Part shown: positions 8,663 to 17,337 of the stretch, piece by piece
Numbering within the stretch: position 1 is the first letter of the stretch
Layout: the number at the start of each line of letters is the position of its first letter
DNA from: Caproicibacter sp047777415
GTDB lineage: Bacteria; Bacillota; Clostridia; Oscillospirales; Acutalibacteraceae
Assembly: GCA_047777415.1 (NCBI GenBank)
Contig: JBKEEO010000001.1
Location: forward strand, 434,001-498,000
Reading direction: 5' to 3'
Length of the DNA: 64,000 nt
Notes under the pieces: generated by a model
What the model was told of the DNA's origin: nothing
Databases searched by the model: none
What the model saw: only the letters and a program-made list of their open reading frames with translations
Program-made: the position numbers and the translations under genes

Positions 8663-9892
8663 TTGCATTATGTGATTATTGGAAATTCCACCGCGGCAAT
8701 CGGCTGCATTGAGGGAATCCGTTCCGTTGATACGAAAGGCGCCATAACGGTTATCTCAGATGAGCCGTATCCGGCCTATTCCCGCCCTCTGATTTCCTAT
8801 CTTTTGTACGGAAGCACAACGGAAGAAAAGATGCGCACCCGTCCCGCGGATTTCTATGAAACGCAGAAAGTAAAGACTTTGCTTGGAAAAAAGGTCGTTC
8901 ATGTCGATTCCGCCTGTAAAGCTGTTACACTTGACAGCGGAGAATCGATTTCATTCGACAAACTTCTGATTGCAACCGGCTCCCGTCCGTTCATACCTCC
9001 GATGGAAGGCTTGGAGCGCGTGGAAAAAAAGTTTACCTTTCTAAAATTGGATGATGCCAAAGCATTGGAAGAAAATCTTTCCCCCAAAAGCCGTGTTCTG
9101 ATTGTCGGTGCCGGATTGATCGGCTTAAAATGTGCGGAAGGGATCCGCGACCGCGTCGGTTCCATCACGGTGGTTGACTTAGCAGACCGCATTTTGCCCA
9201 GTATTCTAGACCCCACGGGTTCTAAAATGATTCAGCAGCACATTGAAAAGAACGGCATTCGTTTTCTGCTTGGGGACAGCGTGGCAAAATTTGAAGAAAA
9301 CCGTGCCCACCTAAAGAGCGGAAAAACCGTGGACTTTGACTTGCTTGTCATTGCCGTAGGTGTTCGGCCGAACACAGAGCTTGCAGCGGAAGCGGGCTGT
9401 CAGGTTGGCAAAGGCATTGTCATTGACGAGCATTCAGCAACCAACGTGGCGGATATTTACGCCGCCGGGGATTGCTGTGAATGCCGCGACATCACCTCTG
9501 GACAAAGACGCGTGCTGGCAATCCTGCCGAATGCCTATCTGCAAGGGGAAACGGCGGGAGTAAACATGGCCGGCGGCGAAAAATCATTTGCAAACGCCGT
9601 TCCGATGAATGCCATTGGCTTTTTCGGACTTCATGTTCTAACCGCCGGCAGCTACGACGGTGAGGAGATCGTGGAAAGCGGGACCGGTACTTACAAAAAA
9701 CTGGTTGTTCGGGATAATCTTCTCAAAGGTTTCATCCTAATTGGCGAAATTGCACGGGCAGGCATTTACACGTCCCTCATCCGCGACCAAATTCCGCTGG
9801 ATACCGTCGATTTTGAACTTCTTAAACAGAAACCGCAGCTCATGGCGTTCACTGCAGAACGCCGTGCGGAAAAACTTGGAGGTGCAAAATGA
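8663..9892 (+). CDS. FAD/NAD(P)-dependent oxidoreductase of the glutamate synthase operon
   Basis: This 409-residue protein has the rubredoxin reductase/NirB-like fold. It begins with a FAD-binding dinucleotide segment (HYVIIGNSTAAIGCIEGI), has LLIATGSRPFIP near residue 105, a second nucleotide-binding site LIVGAGLIGLKCAEGI near residue 150, and the FAD-contact block DIYAAGDCCE. The start is a TTG at 8663 preceded by AGAGAGGTG; there is no better ATG upstream. It should feed NAD(P)H electrons into the ferredoxin and synthase subunits. Its stop overlaps the ATG of the next gene by four bases (ATGA), supporting translational coupling. Confidence 0.88.
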   Translation: MHYVIIGNSTAAIGCIEGIRSVDTKGAITVISDEPYPAYSRPLISYLLYGSTTEEKMRTRPADFYETQKVKTLLGKKVVHVDSACKAVTLDSGESISFDKLLIATGSRPFIPPMEGLERVEKKFTFLKLDDAKALEENLSPKSRVLIVGAGLIGLKCAEGIRDRVGSITVVDLADRILPSILDPTGSKMIQQHIEKNGIRFLLGDSVAKFEENRAHLKSGKTVDFDLLVIAVGVRPNTELAAEAGCQVGKGIVIDEHSATNVADIYAAGDCCECRDITSGQRRVLAILPNAYLQGETAGVNMAGGEKSFANAVPMNAIGFFGLHVLTAGSYDGEEIVESGTGTYKKLVVRDNLLKGFILIGEIARAGIYTSLIRDQIPLDTVDFELLKQKPQLMAFTAERRAEKLGGAK

Positions 9893-10611
9893 ATCGGATC
9901 AATGCAAGCGGCAGGGACTTTCGAGCGCTGAACGAAGAAATTCTGGCAGCGGGTTCTGAAATTCTGCTTGAAAACTGCATGGGACAGAGATACATTGCGG
10001 CTGGAATGAGCGGAAAAAACATGACCATTCACGGCATTCCCGGCAATGCATTGGGCTGTTATCTAAACGGCGGCATGATTCATGTTTGCGGCAATGCGCA
10101 GGACCAAACCGGCGATACGATGAATGACGGTACCATTGTCATTGACGGTTCCTGCGGAGATGCCACCGGCTATTCCATGCGCGGAGGCAAAATCCTAGTG
10201 CGGGGAAACGCCGGCTACCGTGTAGGTATTCATATGAAAGCGTACCGGGAACAACAGCCTTTGATTGTTATTGGCGGCGAAACAGGCAGTTTCCTCGGTG
10301 AATATCAAGCGGGCGGCACAATTATCGTGCTCGGAATCGGTTCCGAGAAAAAGGCCCCGGTGGGAGCTCTATGCGGAACAGGCATGCATGGCGGCAAAAT
10401 GGTTCTTCGCTGCCGTGAGCTGCCCACCGACCTGCCGCCGCAGGTGACCGCAAAAAAGGCAACAAAAGAAGATATGGCGGAAATCGACACCTATTTGGAT
10501 GAATTCTGCGCAACATTCTCAATTGACAAACAGAGTTTGTTTGACCGCCCGTTTTATGTGCTCCGCCCGAATTCCGCTAGCCCGTATAAAAGCCTGTATA
10601 CATTCAACTAA
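9889..10611 (+). CDS. Glutamate synthase GXGXG-domain subunit
   Basis: This 240-residue protein is a beta-helix GXGXG domain, the C-terminal structural part of GltB made as a separate chain (archaeal-type GltB3). Repeated strands such as GNALGCYLNGGMIHVCGNA, GDATGYSMRGGKILVRGNA and GSFLGEYQAGGTIIVLG show the right-handed helix. In complete GltB this domain positions the glutaminase against the FMN barrel. It is the last gene of the operon, overlaps the oxidoreductase gene by four bases and is followed by a strong terminator. Confidence 0.9.
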   Translation: MNRINASGRDFRALNEEILAAGSEILLENCMGQRYIAAGMSGKNMTIHGIPGNALGCYLNGGMIHVCGNAQDQTGDTMNDGTIVIDGSCGDATGYSMRGGKILVRGNAGYRVGIHMKAYREQQPLIVIGGETGSFLGEYQAGGTIIVLGIGSEKKAPVGALCGTGMHGGKMVLRCRELPTDLPPQVTAKKATKEDMAEIDTYLDEFCATFSIDKQSLFDRPFYVLRPNSASPYKSLYTFN

Positions 10612-10664
10612 ATCCCAATTATACTTGCTTTCTTTTATATAATATTGTTTTTAATAACTTGTTG

Positions 10665-10700
10665 AAAAAACCGCGAGCGCTCTTTTGCGTTCGCGGTTTT
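10665..10700. terminator. Bidirectional terminator between the glutamate synthase operon and the SDR gene
   Basis: AAAACCGCGAGCGC and GCGTTCGCGGTTTT form a stem with a six-base loop, with A and T runs on opposite sides, so it can end transcription from both directions. The SDR gene ends at 10794 on the other strand. Confidence 0.88.
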
Positions 10701-10793
10701 AAACAAATAGAACTCTATTGTAAAACAAACAGTTTGCTGCGCGATAAGAACAGAAAATCGGAAACCATTCACGCATCTATTTTAGGCTATGAA

Positions 10794-11810
10794 CTAATCA
10801 GTTTGCAGTTGTTTCATTCCCGCAAAATGCGCTGCAATCACGCGGTCACACCAGGCATCAAACCCCGGGTCAGCTATCTGCATCTCCGGGTGGGACAGAA
10901 AATATTCCACACTGCGGCGAACACCGTCCGCAAAACGAATTTCCGCATGAAAGCCCGGTACCAGGTTTTTGATTTTGGAATTATCGAACACCCCGCAGTA
11001 CGCCTTGTCCCCCAACAAAGTCCCCAGCAACTGCGGGTCAGCTGCCGCGAGAAAATCCGATGGAATGTGGACCAAATTCGGTTGTTTACCAAGCGCTGCA
11101 CCAATTGCCATATATACATCGTTCCATGTGATTGCCTCGTCGCTGGTAATATGAACCGCTTCCCCTATCGCATGGGGATTGCCGAACAAACCGTTCAAGC
11201 CCTTTGCAAAGTCATCCGCATGTGTAAGCGTCCATAAGGAGAGACCGTCGCCGTGAACGATGACCGGTTTGCCTGAACGAATGCGCTCAAGAATCTGCCA
11301 AGGCCCCTTTTGGCCGTGCACCGCCAGCGGGATACTCCTTTCCGAATAAGTATGGCTGGGACGCACAATGGTGACCGGGAAACCGCTGGAACGGTAGGCG
11401 CCTACAAACATTTCCTCACAGGCAATTTTATCGCGCGAATAACGCCAGTACGGGTTACGCAGCGGAGTGCTTTCTGTAAATGGATACCGAACAGGAGGCT
11501 TTTGGTAAACGGAAGCTGAGCTGATAAAAATAAACTGCCCGGTTTTTCCGGTGAAAAGAGAAATATCCCGCGCGGCCTGTTCCACTGTTTTAACGGTAAA
11601 ATCTACAACAACGTCAAACGTCCGTCCGGAAAGCAGACCTTTTGCTTCTTCCTCGTTGGATATATCTCCTTTGAGAAGTTGAGCGCCTGCGGGAACCAAC
11701 TCCGGGTGACTGCCGCGATTCAGTAATGTTACCTGCGCTCCGCGTTTGACGGCAAGGTCTGCCGAGGCTCGGCTAATGATTCCTGTGCCGCCTATAAACA
11801 AAACTTTCAT
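10794..11810 (-). CDS. NAD-dependent epimerase/dehydratase-like SDR protein
   Basis: This 338-residue extended short-chain dehydrogenase begins MKVLFIGGTGIISRASADLA, with the GGTGIISR nucleotide-binding turn. A Ser-X-Tyr region (SSASVYQKPPVRYPF) lies near residue 105, and the next block YSRDKIACEEM holds a Y-x3-K motif. These resemble the NAD-dependent epimerases and chloroplast CSP41/mRNA-binding-like SDRs. The ATG at 11810 is preferred because GGAG lies 10 bases upstream; a GTG nine bases earlier has no room for a ribosome binding site. It is a single gene, not part of a sugar cluster, so its substrate is unknown. Confidence 0.75.
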   Translation of the reverse strand: MKVLFIGGTGIISRASADLAVKRGAQVTLLNRGSHPELVPAGAQLLKGDISNEEEAKGLLSGRTFDVVVDFTVKTVEQAARDISLFTGKTGQFIFISSASVYQKPPVRYPFTESTPLRNPYWRYSRDKIACEEMFVGAYRSSGFPVTIVRPSHTYSERSIPLAVHGQKGPWQILERIRSGKPVIVHGDGLSLWTLTHADDFAKGLNGLFGNPHAIGEAVHITSDEAITWNDVYMAIGAALGKQPNLVHIPSDFLAAADPQLLGTLLGDKAYCGVFDNSKIKNLVPGFHAEIRFADGVRRSVEYFLSHPEMQIADPGFDAWCDRVIAAHFAGMKQLQTD

Positions 11811-11813
11811 CTC

Positions 11814-11842
11814 TTGCACACTCCATTCTGCTGTATTATAAT
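11814..11842 (+). promoter_or_regulatory. SigA-type promoter for the CrtO-like gene
   Basis: TTGCAC at 11814-11819 and TATAAT at 11837-11842 are spaced by 17 bases. The start codon at 11919 is about 70 bases from the predicted transcript start. The promoter overlaps the start region of the divergent SDR gene. Confidence 0.75.
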
Positions 11843-11918
11843 GTAATAGTGGACGTATATTTTAAATAGAAAATACATACAGTAAATTATTTGGCTATAT
11901 GGAAAGGAAGTGACCGCT

Positions 11919-12434
11919 GTGCTGAAGAATTTATCCTTTTTGAATATGCTGATCTGGAATCTTGTAATTGTAGGTCTTTGGCATATAATTGTTTTTCTTC
12001 TCTGCATTAAACTGCCAAAATCAGCATTTGATCCTACAAAAGAGCGGTATGCACCAAAGCAGTGGGAACATGGCGGACGTTGGTACAGGGACACCCTAAA
12101 AATACAGGTTTGGAAAGACAGAGTTCCGCAATATATTGGAAAAAACGGTTTTTCCAAAAAGCATTTAGAAGATATTTCTATCGACTATCTCGATGAGTTT
12201 ATTATAGAAACCTGCCGCGGGGAATGGATGCATCTGAAAAACTGCATTTGTGCAGTCGTTACGCTGATTATTAATCCGCTCCTGGTTGGTCTGGTCATGT
12301 CATTTTTGATTATGCTGGCCAACGCACCTTTCGCAGCCGTTCAGAGATACAACCGTTTTCGTCTTTTAGTTCTGCGCAAAAAACTCCTTCGGGATATCCG
12401 TTCCGGGAAAATGGAGCAAACAGTTACCGCTTAA
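11919..12434 (+). CDS. Glycosyl-4,4'-diaponeurosporenoate acyltransferase (CrtO)-like membrane protein
   Basis: This 171-residue protein has an N-terminal membrane segment, the block WEHGGRWYRDTLKIQVWKD, a second hydrophobic hairpin, and a C-terminal AAVQRYNRFRL motif. These match the CrtO family, which in Staphylococcus acylates a glycosylated C30 carotenoid, and related short acyltransferase-like proteins of Firmicutes. No carotenoid genes are in the window, so the substrate here is open. The start is the second GTG (11919), eight bases past AGGAAG; a GTG at 11910 overlaps that site. Family assignment is by motif pattern from memory, moderately sure. Confidence 0.65.
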   Translation: MLKNLSFLNMLIWNLVIVGLWHIIVFLLCIKLPKSAFDPTKERYAPKQWEHGGRWYRDTLKIQVWKDRVPQYIGKNGFSKKHLEDISIDYLDEFIIETCRGEWMHLKNCICAVVTLIINPLLVGLVMSFLIMLANAPFAAVQRYNRFRLLVLRKKLLRDIRSGKMEQTVTA

Positions 12435-12450
12435 ACATCCTATTTCTTTC

Positions 12451-12490
12451 AGACAGCCATACCCACCTGCGGTTCGGCTGTCTTCTTATT
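12451..12490 (+). terminator. Terminator after the CrtO-like gene
   Basis: AGACAGCC and GGCTGTCT form an 8-bp stem, followed by a T-rich stretch (TCTTATTTT). It sits just before the ribosome binding site of the surface protein gene. Confidence 0.75.
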
Positions 12491-12508
12491 TTAGTGAGGG
12501 AACATCAT

Positions 12509-13651
12509 ATGAATTATAGGAGGCTTTTTAAAATTGCCTGCCTGTTCTTTTTACTTACCAATGTTCTTACAGTATCTGCGGCAGCCAGTTCACAAACATA
12601 TTTCTCCTACTCTCTTGACCCCATTTCTGCAGCACAGGCAGAAATGATACGGCTGAATGTGACAGCCTATAAAACTGAAACTACAGCCGCGGCATTTCGG
12701 CTGAAGATTTATTATGATGAAGACAAACTTGAATACGTAAGCACGGAAACTTCAGGCGCTGTGAAGAGCGGAACCATGAGGACAAACTGCAGTTCCGGTT
12801 TTCTCAGCTGCGTCTATGTCTGCAACCCGGAAAAAGGTTATGCACCAAAACTGTCCGGTACAGTGGCTTCTTTTTTATTTCAAGTAGAACCGGATGCCCG
12901 TTCGGGAAAAACTTCTTTGACGATAACAGCGGACCAAATTTGTGATTACGACGGAAATCCGCTTGAAGCAGCCAACACGGAAAAAGAACTGACTTTAAAA
13001 ATTCTGCCGCAGCTTTCATCTCAAGCCAGCTTAACAGAATTGACGCCATCGACAGGCACATTGGTTCCGGAGTTTTCTCCTTCTGTTTTTAACTATGCTC
13101 TAACCGTTGGCAGTGAAATCAATACGGTGGAATTTAAAGCCCGCGCAGCAGACGGCGGAACAGTCCACGTCAGCCGAAGCAAACTAAACGGTGCGGGGAA
13201 AGAAACCCTCATCACCGTTACGGTCACTTCTGAGGATCAGACACAAACTGCCCAATACACGATTACTGTAAACCGAGAGGAGAAAGAAGCAAACCTTTTC
13301 TCCGCTCAGGTAAGAAACGCCAATAACAGCACACCTAGTAGCATTGAAAAAATAGAGGAACCTATCGAGCAACCTAAAGGTACCAGCTCAAACACTTCTT
13401 CGCGCCCCCTCGTACACAGCGATGCGGTGCAGATAACCCAACCTTCCACAGCGGGTCAATCCACTTTGACGCCTAACAGCACTGTTGGACAAGCAGGCCA
13501 AAATCAGCCGGAAAAGAGCGTTAAGAAAACACTGGTTCTGGTCGGCGACCGCATGCCATCCTTTTTTACCGGCATGCTTGCGGCGGCTCTCTGTATCACA
13601 GTCGGTATTGCGGTTAGTCTCTGGTTTCCCATCCAGCGGCGCAAACCGTAA
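12509..13651 (+). CDS. Secreted, membrane-anchored protein with cohesin-like and cadherin-like beta-sandwich domains
   Basis: This 380-residue protein has a signal peptide (about residues 1-27, ending VSAAASS) and a beta-sandwich of the cohesin type (about 30-165, with FRLKIYYDEDKLEYVS and the SFLFQVEPDARSGKTSLT strand). A cadherin-like beta-sandwich follows (about 170-255, SPSVFNYALTVGSEINTVEF and TAQYTITVNREE). A Ser/Thr/Gln-rich linker leads to a C-terminal membrane helix (about 352-374) and a basic tail. It should be displayed outside the cell, held by the C-terminal helix; no LPXTG motif is seen. No dockerin partner is in the window, so a scaffolding role is not implied. The start is set by GAGGG eight bases before ATG 12509. 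Confidence 0.8.
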   Translation: MNYRRLFKIACLFFLLTNVLTVSAAASSQTYFSYSLDPISAAQAEMIRLNVTAYKTETTAAAFRLKIYYDEDKLEYVSTETSGAVKSGTMRTNCSSGFLSCVYVCNPEKGYAPKLSGTVASFLFQVEPDARSGKTSLTITADQICDYDGNPLEAANTEKELTLKILPQLSSQASLTELTPSTGTLVPEFSPSVFNYALTVGSEINTVEFKARAADGGTVHVSRSKLNGAGKETLITVTVTSEDQTQTAQYTITVNREEKEANLFSAQVRNANNSTPSSIEKIEEPIEQPKGTSSNTSSRPLVHSDAVQITQPSTAGQSTLTPNSTVGQAGQNQPEKSVKKTLVLVGDRMPSFFTGMLAAALCITVGIAVSLWFPIQRRKP

Positions 13652-13655
13652 TCCT

Positions 13656-14105
13656 TTAAGTTTTTTTGATAAATTCCGTATGGCATACAGGACAAGTGAT
13701 AACTATTTTTCCCTTGCCTTTCGGTACACGCAGCGTATTTTTGCAGTTGGGGCATCGATAATACCTGTGCGTCTTTTTATCATGCATGCGGTACAAAGTT
13801 TTTTCCCGCCAGCTTTCAAAGCGCCCCGAACTTGTACGGAACCACTGCAAAAACCGATGCCAATACTCTAAAAAAACAACGTTTTCATGGTATCTTTTAG
13901 AAATATTCCTTGAAAATATTCGATAAATACCCCAAATTAGGAGTGCCATTGCTAAAAATGAAAATATAGCACCGCGAAATATATTGGCAAGGAAATTCAG
14001 CAAAAAATAGGCAACAATTAGGGCAATGCTTAGTTGGTCTGAACCGTACCTGCCAGCCATCACTCGGTTGTACCAGTAGGTAAATCGCATCAGCCAGTTC
14101 AACAT
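13656..14105 (-). CDS. Membrane protein with C-terminal zinc ribbon
   Basis: This 149-residue protein has two N-terminal hydrophobic segments (about residues 25-65) and a basic middle part. A C-terminal zinc ribbon reads CPNCKNTLRVPKGKGKIVITC with a second CPVC, the two CxxC knuckles being about 17 residues apart. Such proteins are common in Clostridia and their function is unknown. The start at 14105 is preferred over one 27 bases upstream because AAAGGAAG lies directly before it. The gene converges on the surface protein gene with only four bases between stop codons and no obvious terminator between them. Confidence 0.75.
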   Translation of the reverse strand: MLNWLMRFTYWYNRVMAGRYGSDQLSIALIVAYFLLNFLANIFRGAIFSFLAMALLIWGIYRIFSRNISKRYHENVVFLEYWHRFLQWFRTSSGRFESWREKTLYRMHDKKTHRYYRCPNCKNTLRVPKGKGKIVITCPVCHTEFIKKT

Positions 14106-14250
14106 TTCACTTCCTTTCGGCAAACCACTCATCTATTTTCATCATAACATAGAATTTCCCAAAAAAATTGAATAAACTGTAAAACTCCCCGATACATTTG
14201 GCGGACTTCCAGCTCTCATTTATGAGCGTAAAATCAAAAGTTCGCTTTTT

Positions 14251-14282
14251 AAAGGCCGGCGGTTCATGATGAACGGCCGGCC
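14251..14282 (-). terminator. Terminator of the arsenic operon
   Basis: GGCCGGC/GCCGGCC with an inner GTTCA/TGAAC stem and a three-base loop; TTT follows on the minus strand. It lies 11 bases after the arsC stop. Confidence 0.75.
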
Positions 14283-14292
14283 AAGTTTTGCA

Positions 14293-14688
14293 CTATTTGA
14301 ATGTTTCTGCCAATTTCATGATATGATTCTCTATCGACTGAATGACGGAGAGAAACTCTGCATCTCCCTTACCGGTTGGATCATCCAGCCCCCAGTCCTC
14401 ACGGCGTTTACAGGGCAGATATGGGCATTTTACATTGCATCCCATTGTAACAACCACATCAATGGGCGGAAGTTCTTCAAGCAGTTTTGGGCGCTGAGTT
14501 TGCTCCATGTCAATGCCATACCGCTTTTTCATCAGCCGAACCGCATTCGGGTTAATGCGGTCTTTCAGTTCTGTTCCCGCAGAGTAGCTTTCAAACACAT
14601 CGGAGGCAAGACGTTTTCCAAGCGCCTCCGCAATTTGGCTGCGGCAGGAATTGTGAACGCAAATAAAGGCTACCTTTGGCTTATTCAT
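14293..14688 (-). CDS. arsC: Arsenate reductase, thioredoxin-coupled (low-MW phosphatase fold)
   Basis: The enzyme reduces arsenate to arsenite in the cytoplasm. This 131-residue protein has the phosphatase-type P-loop C10-VHNSC-R16 and a C-terminal pair of redox cysteines in GCNVKCPYLPCK, then the DDPTG loop. This is the arsenate reductase branch of the low-molecular-weight tyrosine phosphatases, not the glutaredoxin-linked type. The ATG at 14688 overlaps the acr3 stop by eight bases; an upstream frame lacks family sequence. It is the last gene of the operon, so the arsenite it makes would leave through Acr3. Confidence 0.92.
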   Translation of the reverse strand: MNKPKVAFICVHNSCRSQIAEALGKRLASDVFESYSAGTELKDRINPNAVRLMKKRYGIDMEQTQRPKLLEELPPIDVVVTMGCNVKCPYLPCKRREDWGLDDPTGKGDAEFLSVIQSIENHIMKLAETFK

Positions 14689-15730
14689 GTTGAAACCAAC
14701 CTTTCGTATTGTTTGCAATCCGAACAAGGATTAGCATAACGGGCACTTCCGTAAGGACTCCTACAATGGTGGCAAGCGCTGCGGGTGATGTTGTTCCAAA
14801 AAGTGAAATAGCGACGGCAACGGCAAGTTCAAAGAAATTGGAAGCCCCAATCATTCCCGCCGGTGCCGCAATGTTATGCGGCAGCTTCAAAGCTCGGCTG
14901 GTAAGATACGCGATGAAAAAAACAAAAAATGTCTGAATAATAAGCGGAACTGCAATTAGCACAATGTGCAGCGGGTTATTCAGAATGACATCCCCTTGGA
15001 AGGAAAATATGATTACAAGGGTAAGCAGCAGGCCGCTTGTGGTGACATTCCCGAATTTCGTGATAAATTTATTTTCAAAGTAATCCAGACCATACTTTTG
15101 AACAACGGTATGCCGTGTAATCACTCCTCCCGCAAGGGGAATCACAACGAACAGTACCACCGAAAGAATCAGCGTATCCCAGGGAATTGTCACGCCGCCT
15201 ACACCAAGCAGAAATGCCACAATGGGGGTAAAGGCAACCAGAATAATTAGGTCATTTGTCGCCACCTGTACGACGGTGTACGCCGGATTTCCATGTGTCA
15301 GATGACTCCAAACGAAAACCATGGCGGTGCATGGTGCCGCACCCAACAGAACGGCGCCTGCCAAATAACTGAGCGCAAGGTTCTCCGGAATCAAGTTTTT
15401 AAAAATAACAAAGACGAACACCCACGAGATTCCGAACATTGTGAAAGGCTTAATCAGCCAGTTTGTGACCCAAGTGACAAATAATCCTTTTGGATTTTTC
15501 CCAACGTTTTTGATGCTCTGAAAATCGACTTTCAGCATCATGGGATAAATCATGAGCCAGATGAGTATGGCAATTGGTATTGAAACCTTTGCATACTCAA
15601 ATTGCCCCAGAAAAGTCGGGATGCTCGGAAGAAATTTGCCGATAAGCACGCCGAGAGCCATACACAGGATAACCCACAGCGAAAGATATTTTTCAAAGAA
15701 GCCGATGCCGGATGTATTTCTCTTTTCCAT
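14681..15730 (-). CDS. acr3: Arsenite efflux permease Acr3
   Basis: This 349-residue protein has ten predicted membrane segments of the BASS/Acr3 family. Characteristic segments are GAAPCTAMVFVWSHL, which carries the conserved cysteine of the arsenite path, and PAGMIGASNFFELAVAVAISLFG near the C-terminus. It exports arsenite, probably driven by the membrane potential or proton gradient. It lies between the thioredoxin-like gene and arsC, and its last codons overlap the arsC start. It lacks an ArsA ATPase partner in this operon, which is usual for Acr3. Confidence 0.93.
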   Translation of the reverse strand: MEKRNTSGIGFFEKYLSLWVILCMALGVLIGKFLPSIPTFLGQFEYAKVSIPIAILIWLMIYPMMLKVDFQSIKNVGKNPKGLFVTWVTNWLIKPFTMFGISWVFVFVIFKNLIPENLALSYLAGAVLLGAAPCTAMVFVWSHLTHGNPAYTVVQVATNDLIILVAFTPIVAFLLGVGGVTIPWDTLILSVVLFVVIPLAGGVITRHTVVQKYGLDYFENKFITKFGNVTTSGLLLTLVIIFSFQGDVILNNPLHIVLIAVPLIIQTFFVFFIAYLTSRALKLPHNIAAPAGMIGASNFFELAVAVAISLFGTTSPAALATIVGVLTEVPVMLILVRIANNTKGWFQHE

Positions 15731-15750
15731 GTAAATCCCCCTCGATACAA

Positions 15751-16095
15751 TTATAATTTTTGCAGAATGCTTACAACCTCGGGCGTTTTCAGCACTTTGC
15801 CATAGGACACAACTTTCCCGTCAACCACCAGTGCCGGGGTGGACATCACGCCATAAGCGGCAATTTGTGAGAAATCCGTCACATGGTCGATTGCCGTATC
15901 CATACCCAGCTGCTCCAGCGCAGCTTTCGTTGCCGCTTCCAGTGCATGACACTTTGCGCAGCCGCTGCCGAGAATTTTGACTCTTGCACCTTTCATTGGT
16001 GCGCTTTCCGTTTTTTGATTATTTTTCGCATTACAGCTGCATCCTTCGCAGCAATTATTTTTTTCCTTCTTCCTTCCGAATAATGACATACTCAT
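15751..16095 (-). CDS. Thioredoxin-like small redox protein of the ars operon
   Basis: This 114-residue protein carries an N-terminal Cys-rich stretch (NNCCEGCSC) and a thioredoxin-like domain with GSGCAKCHALE (CxxC) and the cis-Pro loop MSTPALVVDGKVV. It belongs to the small MTH895/TM0996-type thioredoxins often linked to ArsP permeases. It may recycle ArsC or hand arsenite to the permease; the latter is inference. Two ATGs, 16095 and 16089, follow AAAGGAG; both leave the domain intact. The gene sits between the ArsP-like permease and acr3. Confidence 0.85.
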   Translation of the reverse strand: MSMSLFGRKKEKNNCCEGCSCNAKNNQKTESAPMKGARVKILGSGCAKCHALEAATKAALEQLGMDTAIDHVTDFSQIAAYGVMSTPALVVDGKVVSYGKVLKTPEVVSILQKL

Positions 16096-16220
16096 AACTC
16101 TCCTTTGCAAAATGTTCATATGATTTGTTACCGACAGCTCTTGTGTAATAACTGCCAATGTACGGTTTGTAAAAAACCCCTCAATTCGGTGGGACATATG
16201 ATTGCCAAAGTGCTCCTTCT

Positions 16221-17237
16221 TTATAAAACAACTGCCTGTATCGCGTTGAAGAAATAGCCTACAAGGACTATTCCCACAGTGCATATTGCAATAAACAGTG
16301 CCAATAATTTCGGCTTCACTGCCTTGCGAAGCATAATCATGGAAGGCAGGGACAAGGTGGTAACTGCCATCATAAAGGATAGAATGGTGCCGAGCTGTGC
16401 CCCCTTGGATAACAGTGCCTCCGCAATCGGGATAGTGCCGAAAATATCGGCATACATTGGAACACCCACGAGGGTTGCAAGTATAACGCCGAACGGGTTT
16501 TCGCTGCCAAGCACGAGCGATACCCATTCCTCAGGAATCCAGTTGTGGATGACAGCGCCAATTCCCACCCCGATTAAAATATAGGGAAACACCTTTTTGA
16601 ACGTGGACAGCATCTGCTCTTTTGCGTAGGAAAGGCGGTCTTTTTTCGTTAAATTCGGCGATTCAATGTCTACATTGCCGCCGGCCGTTAGAATAAAGCT
16701 TTCCACATACCTTTCCATGTGCAGTTTTTCAATGATTGTTCCGCCGACAACTGCAACAACCAATCCAACGACCACATAGATGATCGCCACTCTTGCTCCG
16801 AAAATACTCATCAGCAGAAGCAGTGATCCCAAGTCCACCATTGGAGAAGAAATCAAAAATGAAAACGTCACGCCAACGGGAAGTCCTGCGGATGTAAAGC
16901 CGATAAACAGAGGAATGGAAGAGCAGGAGCAAAACGGCGTCACGGTTCCCAAAAGTGCCGAAATGCAATTTGCCCAAATGCCGTGAAACTTTCCAAGAAT
17001 CTTTTTGCTGCGTTCCGGCGGAAAGTAACTTTGAATATAACTGATGAGAAAAATTAAGAAACACAGCAGGATTGTAATTTTAATAACATCGTAGAGAAAG
17101 AATTCTATGCTGCCTGCCAATCGGGTGGAGGTATCAAGCCCGGCAGCAGTCAGTCCTTTGGCGATTAGGCCATCGAGCCATTTCATTCCGAGAATTTGAT
17201 ACTGGAAAAAATCCCAAACTGCTTGTAGTATTTGCAT
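16221..17237 (-). CDS. ArsP-type permease (DUF318 family)
   Basis: This 338-residue polytopic protein belongs to the ArsP/DUF318 permeases, shown by GTVTPFCSCSSIPLFIGF in TM3-4 with its cysteine cluster and FLISSPMVDLGSL next. ArsP proteins export trivalent organoarsenicals such as methylarsenite; other family members have been tied to different soft metal ions. The gene comes first after a perfect ArsR-type operator and is followed by the thioredoxin-like gene, a common pair. The start at 17237 has a weak GAGG 11 bases upstream. Confidence 0.85.
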   Translation of the reverse strand: MQILQAVWDFFQYQILGMKWLDGLIAKGLTAAGLDTSTRLAGSIEFFLYDVIKITILLCFLIFLISYIQSYFPPERSKKILGKFHGIWANCISALLGTVTPFCSCSSIPLFIGFTSAGLPVGVTFSFLISSPMVDLGSLLLLMSIFGARVAIIYVVVGLVVAVVGGTIIEKLHMERYVESFILTAGGNVDIESPNLTKKDRLSYAKEQMLSTFKKVFPYILIGVGIGAVIHNWIPEEWVSLVLGSENPFGVILATLVGVPMYADIFGTIPIAEALLSKGAQLGTILSFMMAVTTLSLPSMIMLRKAVKPKLLALFIAICTVGIVLVGYFFNAIQAVVL

Positions 17238-17277
17238 TGTAAAGCAACCTCATTTCATATTGGACTGTAAACTATTC

Positions 17278-17307
17278 ACAACATATCAAATATTTTTGAT
17301 ATGTTGT
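17278..17307. promoter_or_regulatory. ArsR-type operator before the arsP-trx-acr3-arsC genes
   Basis: A perfect inverted repeat with 13-base arms, ACAACATATCAAA and its complement, around a four-base centre. The ATATCAAA/TTTGATAT core matches operators of ArsR/SmtB-family repressors and recurs upstream of arsR. Confidence 0.85.
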
Positions 17308-17314
17308 GCTGAAT

Positions 17315-17335
17315 AAAAGCCATCCGAACGATGGC
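17315..17335 (-). terminator. Terminator directly after arsR
   Basis: GCCATC/GATGGC with a five-base loop, then TTTTA on the minus strand. It begins next to the arsR stop and separates arsR from the structural genes, which have their own operator. Confidence 0.65.
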
Positions 17336-17337
17336 CT

